Below the pieces are notes generated by a model that saw nothing but the letters and a program-made list of their open reading frames with translations, had not been told where the DNA came from and made no database searches. From Pycnopodia helianthoides (Eukaryota; Echinodermata; Asteroidea; Forcipulatida; Asteriidae), in contig CM063247.1 of the NCBI GenBank assembly GCA_032158295.1, positions 14,052,009 through 14,116,008 on the forward strand: a stretch of DNA of 64,000 bases. The letters are read 5' to 3'. A program made the translations under genes and the position numbers. This document shows positions 27,951 to 39,900 of this stretch, in pieces. Numbering within the stretch: the stretch's first letter is position 1; every line of letters begins with the position of its first letter.

Positions 27951-30900
27951 CTGTCAAAGTAATCAGATGAATAAGTTGTTTAACAGATGATGAAATTGTG
28001 GTGTTCAGTTAAAACACACCGTCTGTGGTAAAAAAAAACTACAGTAGTAAACTTGCGGGTACAACCATTATGTACAAATATCTTTTGTGGGAGTGTTGGC
28101 TCTGAAAAGAGCTGGGCCCAATTTCATGGCTCTGCTTACTGTAAGCAAAGAATCGGCGCTTGCGGAAGCAGGGAATTCCGCGCTTACGTCAAGCGTATTT
28201 CACGGGTTAGCGGGGATTTTCGGCTTGTGCGCGTGCGTACTCCACGTTACTAGGCATTTTACGCTTACACAGCTAGCGCAGAAATTCGGCGCTTGAACAG
28301 TAAGCGAGAATGGTCACCGCAAGCGCAGAATTCGGCGGTAAGCAGAGCCATGAAATTGGGCCCTGGTGTGGTCTCGACATTTCGAACAGTATACTCTGCT
28401 TGTCGTCTGCTGAAGATGAGCAGAGTATACTGTTTGAAACATCAAGACCACATTGGTTCTTCTCAGAACCAACACTTCTCCCAATAGAGTCTTATACATG
28501 GTTGTACCCGCAACTTTACTACTGTAGTTTTTCTTGTGATCCACACCATGCAAAGCTTCAAACATCACCGATACACAATCTGAGGTTGAAGTTTTTTATC
28601 AGGGAAACTGACTGAGTAGATTCTAAAACAATTTTTTGGTCGAACAAAGACAAACTGACTAGAGCGGGATTTGAACCAATGACCTCCGGACGACGTGCCA
28701 GCGCTCTACCAACTGAGCTATCTAGTCCTAAGTTGGCAGTCTCCCTTTTTTTGCCAATATCTTTGTTCGGTGGGCGCCAGTCAGAAGCCCAAAGTTTGGA
28801 TCAGTAATGGTGCTTAACCCTCTTGCTGTCTGACCATTCAATACCATTCACTGTGGTTTTGAATGATAGATAAACTATGCCAGCCTGAAATATGATACCA
28901 TGAGGGAATGCATGTGCATGTACACAGTACATAACACAGTTCTGTGCACAGTTGTGCCACCATACACAAGCACACAACCTTGGCAGTCGAATGGTTGGTC
29001 AACTCACTGGAAAATGTTGCCAAGAGTCACTGAGAGTAGGAGGGTTAATAGATCAGTACATTTTTAAAGATGCATCTCAGCCACGCTCACCTTCCTCCTC
29101 CTGTGCTACATGCTGAGCAATGACCAACACTACATCTTGTCTCTTGCTCTTCAGCATCTCAAGGAGCTCAGAGTGAGTCGAGTCCTTCAAGACCTTCCCA
29201 TTAACGGAGAGGACCCGATCGCCCCGCTGGATGCGACCGTCTCGGTCGGCGAGACCGTTGGGTATCACTCGATGAACCTGAGAGAGAAACAATTACGTTG
29301 ATATTAGTCCGAGCATTTAATGTTTATGGGTTTTGAGGCATTGCATGGTGAGGTATCAATATTATTCGGTTTGCGGTAACACCATGTATTATTTATTCGA
29401 CCAAAACAACACAAAATGTACAATGAATAAATGAATGTACATAATAATTAATGTCTTAAAAGGAGCAAGAAAAATACTCAATAAACAAAAACAACAACAC
29501 AAAATGAACAGAAATACACAGACTCTAAACATCATAAAAGGGTTAATACAACAATAAATACAATAATAATAATAATAATAATTAAAAACTTGTGAGGCGC
29601 CATCTATCTAAGACTAAACTTATTCGAGGGGCATAAAAACAAAACAAAACAAAAACAGAGAGAGTAACAACAAAGATCACAAATTACGTAGCTTAGAAAG
29701 AAATAATAGCACATTGAATAAAACAGATTTACATGTCGGCAAAAACAAGTGGTAAAAAAATAACTAAAGACAACAAAATGTACAACAAAAAACAGCAACA
29801 GCTACGTGGGTCTGGTCCCGATTTCACACGAAGCACTGCGATGCGTCGCAACGTTCGATACGCCGCGTTACACATCGCACGCTGCGATGCGTTGCGAGAA
29901 CGATTTCACAAAATTTACGATCGTTGAATGCGTCGTACGTTCTTTGACAACGAGGACGAACACGTTGCAAAGGACTGCTTTAGGATGCGAGGTTTAATTT
30001 GATAATGCGTAAATGCGATCAAAATGCCGCCGATGTTTCTTGCAAATCACGAAGCTGCGAGAGCCTTAGGAAGAGAGAGGCTGTTTCGTGACAGAACAAA
30101 CTTTCAACAAAACAACAAGATATTCAGACATATAAATTTTCAAGACAGGAAAAGTTTCACATTGTTGAGAGTGTACAGGGAGACATTGAACGTGTCCAAA
30201 AAGGTACGCCTCTTATAAATTAGTATTCAATTATATAAAAACATTAATTTGTAATTCTTTGAATTTGATTCTTAAAAACAGGTAACTTCTCATTAAATTA
30301 AAATTAGACAGACACAGTGTCAGAGACTTTAATAATAACAAAATGATAAATCTACAAGGCTATAGACTCCTTGCATTGGCTGCCATCATTGATGAAACGT
30401 GCATTTGTGGAGAGCTATCATCGGCTGAGAAATGTGCGCAGCGCGTACACGCGTTTTTCATCAAAGATGGTGGTCAATGACGTCATGTGCAATGCATCTA
30501 TTGAGAATGAGACAGTGAGAGGAGTGGGTGATTAATGATCCAAACATGCAATCAAACCTCGACACACTCTGAGGAACTTAAGCAGGCCTTGCGCCTAAGC
30601 TTTTTGTAAAGTAGCCGGCCGGGCCAGTAAACTGTGCATTTTACTTGCCCCCAGGAAGTTTTAGTAGCCCAGATTTTAAACAGGAATTGCAATGAATGTA
30701 ATGTTCTGATGTGTTAATGTTAACGATCACAACCAGTTTAATTAGTTATATTCACACACTCAATAAGGGTTAACACATTTTATACATTAATTATTCACAT
30801 CTGAAAAGGAAGAGTTAGCATTTTAAACAAGTAGGTTGCACAGTTTTTAGTAGCCCTCAGGGCAAGTTAAGAAGTGGTGTTTACTAGCCCATAGCATTTT

Positions 30901-33900
30901 TTACTAGACAATGTACGCCGGGCTAGTGTTAAGGGCGAGCCCTGTTAGGACTTGTCAGAACAAGGGTAGAGAGGGGGGGATTGGCTCACCATAATTTCTT
31001 TCTTTTCCTGGTCTATCCCTCCAGATACAGTCAGCCCCAGACCTTGCATCTCATTCTCTTTATGGAGGATAACGACCGAGACGCTGCTGTCCGTCATGTC
31101 GTCCAGGGACTCGTTGGCGTCCTCGATGAGTTTCTCTAACTCACTGGTGGACAGGAGAATCGTTGAGTTCGAGCTCTCAGACCACGACCGCTCAAGGAGG
31201 CCTCTTGTGTCTCGATCTGGAAAGTCAATCATATTTCAAATCAAATTAAGAGAATCCTTCAAACTGTAGCTCAAAAAAACCCTGTGAGAAGTGAAGACTA
31301 TTTCAGCAATTGAACTGCACAATGGCTGACAGCCATTGGAGTTACATGGCTACAAGATATAAGTTAATTTAACATGAAGGGAAAGAAAATGTTTGATTAT
31401 GTGGAAACACACTTTAATCAGATAGGACAGAACAAAACATTTAAGGTTAGCAAGTTTAGAGTAAAAACATCCATTTGTACTCCTGGATGGAGAGAAGTAT
31501 TTATGATAAAGTGCCTTGCTCAAGGACACAACGTCGTGACCGACAGCCAGGATTCGAAACATTCTGTAGGTTGCAGAACTTGAGTCCATCGCCCTAGACT
31601 GCTCGGCCACGACACCCCAAACACATAGAAGGACTGAACAAAATATTTTGGGTTAACAAATTTAGAGTAAAAACTGAGTGGACTTTGCTCATTTTCAAGC
31701 TGTAGTTTGATACAATTGGCATAACTCACCTAACGGAAAGTTTCTTCTGGCTCTCGAATTAATCTGCTTCCTCATGACAACATTCATGACATCATGTTCA
31801 TCCCCGTCAAAACTTCCCTTATGGAATAACGACCTCCTCGGACTCATGTTACTCTCCGATATCGGACTATAGGGGGACACGGGCTCACAGGTGTCGGGGT
31901 TTACCCTGCGTGAACACCCCATCGGCTTCATCAAAGTCTGGCGTCCCGTCTCCTCTCATGCTACTATAGTCCGGTCCAGCGTCCATGGCGGCAGCAAGTT
32001 CTGACGCTAAGTCCGTGATGTCCTCATCGTAGGAATCCGATTCGTAAGTCTGCTCTTCGTCGGCTTTCTTCCGAGCGACGACGAGGGTGACGTGAGCCGG
32101 AGCCGACTCAACGATGTTCATCGCCTGAGAGTGAGTAATGCCCACCATGCATTGACCATTCAGGTCCAGTAGTTGATCGCCGAGGCGTAGACGTCCAGTA
32201 CGGTGCGACGGTGACCCTAGGATGATATCCTTGATGTAGATACAGCTCTTGGGAGTGTCCGATCCACCTTCAATGCTAAAACCCAGCTTCTCAGTAGATC
32301 CTTTGGCAATCTGAAAACATCAACAAAGTTAATAAAAGATGTTATTATTATTTTTGTTTTATTCATTTTTTTAAACAAAGTTGAAAGTACAAATTGAAAG
32401 TACAAGTTACCTTTAGTAGGCAAAGCCTTCAAATGTATAAAGGCCACTTAAAGCAGAACATACTTCAGAACAATTCTAGGGAAAATATGTACCAGACACC
32501 TGGATATGGTCCTCCGAATAATTGCAAGCTATTTTATTTTAAGCACAAAGGTTGTGTTCTAGCAGCTGTCCTGATTATCTCCTAAAACTGTCTGTGTACA
32601 AACACTTTCTCGCGGCAGTGCTCTTTGCAAAATCAAAATGGCCTTGGGACTTCAAAGATGAAATCCCACGCCTGATATTAATTAATACAAATACCAAACA
32701 GCCACGAGTAATGGCTATTGTAATTTGCTGCCTATAAAATGTTGCCCGTCAGGTTTTTAAAACTCTATTTTCATTTTCTGTTTCAATTTAAAAGTTCTAT
32801 TAAAAAAAAGATGGGTTATTCAAGAGGTAAATTTAACAGTGGAAATCTTAAAAAACTACAAAATGAATAACAATAAGAGACATTTATATAGCACAAAATG
32901 CAGGAGCCTCTATGCACAACACAAACATAAACAGTGAAAATGAAATAAACAAAGCAATTGTTACAAAAATAAATATAAGAGTATACTTTCTCAAATCCAA
33001 TGATGTAGCTTCCCTTTAAAGTAGCTAAGACAACTCTAACAGAAATAATTGACATAATTGAAAGATGATGACAGTATACCGTTCATTACATCGAGGTCGC
33101 TATAGTAAAGGTGACTACCAATCAATTTTCCAATTGTCGTGACGAATGCAACTACAAATTTGTTGTGACAACTATCGGCTCTTTCCTCGTTGTTTTAAAA
33201 TCATTTTTTTTTTACAGAGGTTGAGTGATCCAGCTTTCTGAAAAATTAATGAGCCTCAGCACCGGACAAGGCCAACTGTTATCAATTTCTGACGATTAAT
33301 TGTGGTGGACTAATTTCACACTTCAGAGCTTTTGGTTTGACTGTATCATGAACTACATGTAAGTCCGAAACTATGAAAAATGACATGTCAATGAAGATCT
33401 GAGTAAAGTCCTTTGAACCTCTGTGGTGTTCTTTTTTACTGACTTAATGTGTTTGACATCATTAATAACAACTGGGTTAGTAGGACTGGAATATTCTTCA
33501 GTCTGGAGGATGAAGCCCTGTTTACCTTTCGAGTGTTACAATTCAGAGAATTTCAAAATCAATACAAATAAATAACTAGGGTAGTGGGGCTGGGTCTCCT
33601 TACATATACATGCAGAGGATGAAGCCCCTGAACCTCCTGGGTGTTACATTAAAGAGGATTTACAGACTCTCTACATCACCATGAATAAAGAGCTAGGATA
33701 GAGGGCCTGGGTCTCTCCTTGGTCTAGAGGATGAAGCCCCCTGAACCTCCTGGGTGTTACATTAAAGAGGATTTACAGACTCTACATCACCATGAATAAA
33801 GAGCTAGGATAGAGGGCCTGGGTCTCTCCTTGGTCTAGAGGATCAAGCCCCCTGAACCTCCTGGGTGTTAAATTAAGAGGATTTACAGAATCTCTACATC

Positions 33901-36900
33901 ACTATGAATAAAGAGCTAGGATAGAGGGCCTGGGTCTCTCCTTGGTCTAGAGGATGAAGCCCCCGAACCTCCTGGGTGTTAAATTAAAGAGGATTTACAG
34001 ACTCTCTACATCACTATGAATAAAGAGCTAGGATAGAGGGCCTGGGTCTCTCCTTGGTCTAGAGGATGAAGCCCCCTGAACCTCCTGGGTGTTACATTAA
34101 AGAGGATTTACAGACTCTACATCACCATGAATAAAGAGCTAGGATAGAGGGCCTGGGTCTCTCCTTGGTCTAGAGGATCAAGCCCCCTGAACCTCCTGGG
34201 TGTTAAATTAAAGAGGATTTACAGACTCTCTACATCACTATGAATAAAGAGCTAGGATAGAGGGCCTGGGTCTCTCCTTGGTCTAGAGGATGAAGCCCCC
34301 GAACCTCCTGGGTGTTAAATTAAAGAGGATTTACAGACTCTCTACATCACTATGAATAAAGGCTAGGATAGAGGGCCTGGGTCTCTCCTTGGTCTAGAGG
34401 ATGAAGCCCCTGAACCTCCTGGGTGTTACATTAAAGAGGATTTACAGACTCTCTACATCACCACTAACTAAAAAAAAAAAAAACATTTAGTGAGATTGAC
34501 ATACTATGGTCTACTTTTGTTTTGGTCTTTCCCAATTGACAACTTCACCCTTTTCAATAAAGGGTGGCTAAGCTTTGCCACTAGTGCACTATACCTTTAA
34601 CATCATAGGTTATGACAAATAACAAGGGATATGTGTGGCTTTGCCATCATAGGGTAGAGACACAGCTGGCAATGATGGTATCCTAATAATTTCATATCAT
34701 TGTTTGCTATTTTTATGAAAATAGAAAATTAGCAAACTTATTAACTACATGTACAGCTTTGGAAAAGGAATAAAAACTAACAAACCAAGTTGTAAATTTC
34801 ATTAAGAAAAAAATACACAACGTAGGGTTAATATACTGAGTGCATCCATTTACTCAAATTTAATATGGTTTTGGAAAAGCAATGAAACAAATGAGTACTC
34901 AGAACTTACTAATGGAATCTGCCAACGGCAAAAAATACATTAAATGTTTGAAATTTCTAATGTAGGAAATTCAACAAAGGCCTTGTATTTTTAAACAAAG
35001 AAAACAAAAATGCTTTGAATTAGTTTATGTCCTAAGGTGCACTGTGGCTATCATAATATAAATAATAGACCTTCTTATAGAGCAGACATTTTGATCCTTA
35101 CCAAGACAATCAATGTAACCAAACTGAGGCTGTGTGGTCAAATAGTCTGGTACCCTTTTACATCTTAATCACTAGTAACAGTTGTAATTAGTTTAGTCTT
35201 ACGGGTACACCACAGGCATGACACGCCTTGAATAACATGAAGGCCACAGGAGGCCATGGCCTCTGTTGTCCCTGGTCTTGGCCTTGGTGCCCCCTTCAAA
35301 ATTTTCCAAAAGACTTCAAGATTTTTCCAATAGAAGTGCCCTTTGCAAAATGAAAATGGCCTTGCCCTCTCGCGGATGAAATTCCAGACCCGACACCACA
35401 CAATTATATCTTGTGAAGAGTCAGTAACTATGAAAAGAGCTGTGCCCAATTTCCCATTCCTACTTACCACAACATTCTAAGCTTACACTGCATCATAATT
35501 AAAGTGTGTGATTCTATGGACTGTAAGCGCAGATTGCCGACAGTAAAGCAGAAAGCCGTAACAGTGGACTCAGGCTGATTTATTCTCAAAGTTTCCACTA
35601 GTGAGCTCTAACCATCGTCCTGGAACCACAACTCTTTTCATATCAACCACCTTCTCCATACAAGATCATTTTCACGGCACACACACAAGATCCGTCTTCA
35701 TCATCAAAGCCACTGGTTCTCCAACTGTCATTATGGCCTAAGAATATACGGACAGCGATCTCCTAAGATCTACTCACCACGAATGGTTAAAAGCAACAAC
35801 TTTAAGACAGTAACTCCACTGCGACATATACATGGAACTGAACTTCTGATCTTTGGCCAGATAAACATCCAAACTAAGAATGGGTTCAAGTGGGTCCGTT
35901 ACTACAATGTAATTGAGGTCAGAAAATCTCCACCGTTTCTAAGCTGCAGATCTCCACGTCTAGCTGCCTGTCGAGTTTGTGTACGACGTGTGCAAGTGTC
36001 TCTTTCATCACAGCACACATGGGTACGAGTCAGTTTGGTGTAACACATTCAACTATTGAAACGCATCGTCGGGCACAAAACGAGTTTCAACATTTCAGGT
36101 TTTCTTTTTCTTCGAAAATGAAAAACAAGTCAAGCACGGCCATCTCTCCATTTAAGTTCTGAAAGTCTTTTGTTCAGGTACGGTTTCTGCTGAAAATTCA
36201 CATATTGAACTTTTGACAGAAAAGAACATAAATATAGTGTGTTTATTTATCCCTTATGCTTTGAGGTGTTACAATGATGAGATGATGGCAGAGGCCTTCA
36301 AGGTCAAGGTCAAAAAGCAATATCGGTTCTCGAGCAAGCATTAAAACAAAGGTCAAAATTCATCAGATATGCCTCCATAACCATTCAATAAACGGTTTGT
36401 AAAATGAATCAATGAATTAGTGTTCAAAAATGATTTTGCCATGTTGACAAGGCAGACCAGTCAGTGTTCTACCTACTTTAATAAAACCCAAAGCGGACAC
36501 AATCCTCAACAAGCAGCCACAAACATCAACAAGCAGCCACAAACATCAACAAGCAGCCACAATCCTCAACAAGCAGCCACAATCCTCAACAAGCAGCCAC
36601 AATCCTCAACAAGCAGCCACAATCCTCAACAAGCAGCCACAATTCTCAACAAGCAGCCACAATCCTCAACAAGCAGCCACAATCCTCAACAAGCAGCCAC
36701 AATCCTCAACAAGCAGCCACAATCCTCAACAAGCAGCCACAATCCTCAACAAGCAGCCACAATCCTCAACAAGCAGCCACAATCCTCAACAAGCAGCCAC
36801 AATCCTCAACAAGCAGCCACAATCCTCTACAAGCAGCCACAATCCTCAACAAGCAGCCCCAATCCTCTACAAGCAGCCACAATCCTCAACAAGCAGCCCC

Positions 36901-39900
36901 AATCCTCTACAAGCAGCCACAATCCTCAACAAGCAGCCACAATCCTCAACAAGCAGCCACAATCCTCCAAAAGCAGCCATAATCCTCTACAAGCAGCCAC
37001 AATCCTCCAAAAGCAGCCATAATCCTAAACAAGTAGCTCCAAGAGATGACAGACGAAATGTCTTGCATCTAGACATGTCATTGAACATATTACAAACGTT
37101 TTTTAAGAATATCCAAATGTGATGACCAAATTCTTCCTACATAACCATGATTCTGCAAACTAAACCAAACTGAGGCTGGGAAGAAATTAGTCAGGTACAT
37201 CATTAGATTAATGAGAATCACTGTTAACTTGTTTATTATTGCATACAGGGTGCAAAACAAAATGGCTGAATAATGTCAAAAGTTATCAACGGGTGCACCT
37301 CACTAAACAGGGAGAAAAAAGAGTGGCAGCCTCATGAAGTTTGTAGGCACTCAAAATATTCTATACTAAACATATTTGTGACCTAGGGGTTGTTGACCTC
37401 CAACTTGAAGAATTTCGGATGACCTAGGCCCTAAAAAAAAAGGGGTCAAATTTGCCAAGAGGTGTAGGGCAACCTTTTCATGATTGATGCTCGGACGTTT
37501 AGAAATTTACACAAGTGTAGGGGTGTTTCTATTTGGAGGGAGAATAACTCGACCGGCCTTGGGACACCTCATGTCAAAGTGAGCAGGGGTTAAAGTTTTT
37601 GGAGACAGCGGATAATTTCCTCTTTACTGTAAAAAGCTGTGAGACTTAAAAGTATTTTGTGAATATTTAGCATTTAGAGTTCAATTTGTGGGGTGCACCC
37701 TTACAGACTGATATACGTCTGTCTGTTATACGTATACGTCTGTCCAGAATTTAGGAACTCAACTTAGACCTTGTACAAACATCTAAATGAAACACAAACT
37801 GGAGGGTATTTTCAATGCAAACAACTTATTCAGTCGTGTACATGCAAGCTCTTTGTTCAATTTTTTGTTTAAGTCAACAAATGCCATGCATTGATATTTT
37901 GAATGAACTCAAGTTTGTAGTTGATGGCCAAGTAAATAAAGGTAGTGCGAGTGGACTACACTCGTTTATGTTATAGTGACCTTTGTATGAATTTTCATAA
38001 TAAATGTAATCCAACATTGCTTTAAATGGAAAATGTTTACTCAAACTAGTTTCGCTGATATCGGGTCCTTATAGCGCACTGAATAGTGTTTTTCTAGATA
38101 CCAGCGCTTTATAAGATTTAATATTATTATTATTATTCTTGCTTTTTTAGGCATTTACCTAGGCTTTGTATGCAATTTGTGGTCAGTTTTTGTGGTTTTA
38201 TTTAATAACTAAAATATTAATTCTTAAAATAATAAATGGTTCTGTAACTCAAGTGTGCTCCACACAGATTTGTTATTAATATATAATTTGTGAAACCTGA
38301 CAAAATTACTGCAAATAATGATTTGTGCAGGTGATGAATTCGACCTTTGCTTCATACAACATAACAATAACTGCGTGTTGTTAATTAAAGTGAAGGCTAT
38401 GGTCAGTGATTAAAACTTATCAATGATAAAGTTTGTCCTTAGGCTAAAGGGCTAAAGTAATTACACTAAGGAACTGATACTTGATGATAAAATGAATATC
38501 ACAGATGAGGAATGTCAGCAAGATTGCTCTAAAGATGCTGAGGAATGTTTGCTTTAACAATCGACGTTATGTACTCTGGTACTAAACACACCCAAGCTAT
38601 GGCATACTTAAAAAATGTCATCAAAAATATCTTGCCCGGAATAAATTGACATACTTCAAAGTGAAATTATGTCCCCTGCTAATCAGTTCAGTGTGTCACT
38701 CTAAACTCACGAAACTAACCCAATGTGCTATAAACAGACTACTGGGAGTCCACATTGTGCATTGGATGTTCAGTGTCTACCAGACTATATGTGTTTTTTC
38801 CATCTGGGGTTTAACTGCAAAATAAAAATGATTTCTTAAATAAAAACTTCATTTTCTTGTCAGGCTCCAGTACTTGGTACTTTTGAGGATTCCGTAGTTC
38901 CACAACCAGAAATTTATCAAATAAATCAATCCCTGTTCATCTGTAGTATATAATCACTCTAAATCCCCTCTTAACACTCACAACCTCTAAACCTTAATCC
39001 GCTATTCACTCTCAAAACTTTCCTTTTAATCCATCTATCCCCTGATAATCTCTTGGTGGGGTGACTATCCTTTCCTTTATCCCCATTTGCATGCCTTATT
39101 CGTCCCTTCAGCAGAGTTGCAGTTCTTTTAACTGGATTCTTGTGCAGTCAACAAAACTTTACAAATTGGGGTTTTTACCGAGTGTGTAAAGAGGGTGTAT
39201 TCACTATGAAGGCATGCCACAATGTACGATCTGTACAACGTGCCTGGGAAACACAGCTTGGGATCTTACAAGATGTCACTTGAAAGACGACAGTAACTTG
39301 AAATCCTTTCATCTTCTTCCCTCCCCCCCCCAAAAAAAAGGCTACACCTACTTTCTGTCAGTGAAGTGTGCATAATAATAGCAGCAGCCCCTGCTCTGTG
39401 GTAAAAGCAACACTTGCAAAAAATCAATAATTAAAAGAACAACTTTGAAAAGTATCTCTGGTTGAATTATATATATCAGAAGTTTCACTTCTGAAACATT
39501 ATTTTGTTTTTAAAGCAAAAGAAAATCAATACATAGCAAAATGTTTATGTGTCCAAAGATGTAAACCCTCACCCCAAAACACGTTTGAAAAAAAGTCAGG
39601 TATTTATTCCTTTCTATGTATTTTCGAAACAATATGTAAAAGATTTTATTATTTTCCTGGCTCTAACGGCAGTTACAGGGTCAATGGCTTCTGACTGGCA
39701 CCCCCGAACAAAGATATTGACAAAGTAGGGAGACAGCCAACATAGGGCTAGATAGCTCAGTTGGTAGAGCACCGGCACGTTAATCATATGATCAAGTTTT
39801 GCTCTAGTAAAGTTTTCTTTGTTCAACTCTAAATTATTTCATGTAAAATTGTTGATATTATAGCTCTCTTTTCTCCTATTCTAACATAGATTAATATAAC

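Larger units (their letters stand above)
27951..29090 (-). other. PDZD2 intron 10, packed with repeats
   Basis: Holds a foldback element (28015-28549) with another MITE inserted in it (28114-28363), a SINE (28650-28795) and a TTAA MITE (28814-29048) that ends about 40 bases from the exon 10 donor. Little unique sequence remains. Confidence 0.85.
29278..30989 (-). other. PDZD2 intron 9
   Basis: About 29335-29395 matches repeat sequence at 43020-43085 in inverted orientation. 29560-29640 has an AAT-rich tail of a reversed SINE. 29811-30210 is a possible transposase fragment, and 30583-30944 is a CAGGGC-type element. Confidence 0.75.

Noticed and set aside
28658..28728. A functional tRNA gene on the minus strand
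   Set aside because: The acceptor stem and boxes are good, but it is attached to the same leader as four other dispersed copies, and the anticodon stem is poor with no T at the position before the anticodon.
36420..37022. 200-codon Gln/Ser/Asn-rich ORF
   Set aside because: It is a reading of the 20-bp minisatellite, inside an intron and on the strand opposite to PDZD2.
24450..37040. CRISPR-like regular repeats
   Set aside because: The arrays are head-to-tail minisatellites without unique spacers, in a eukaryotic genome.
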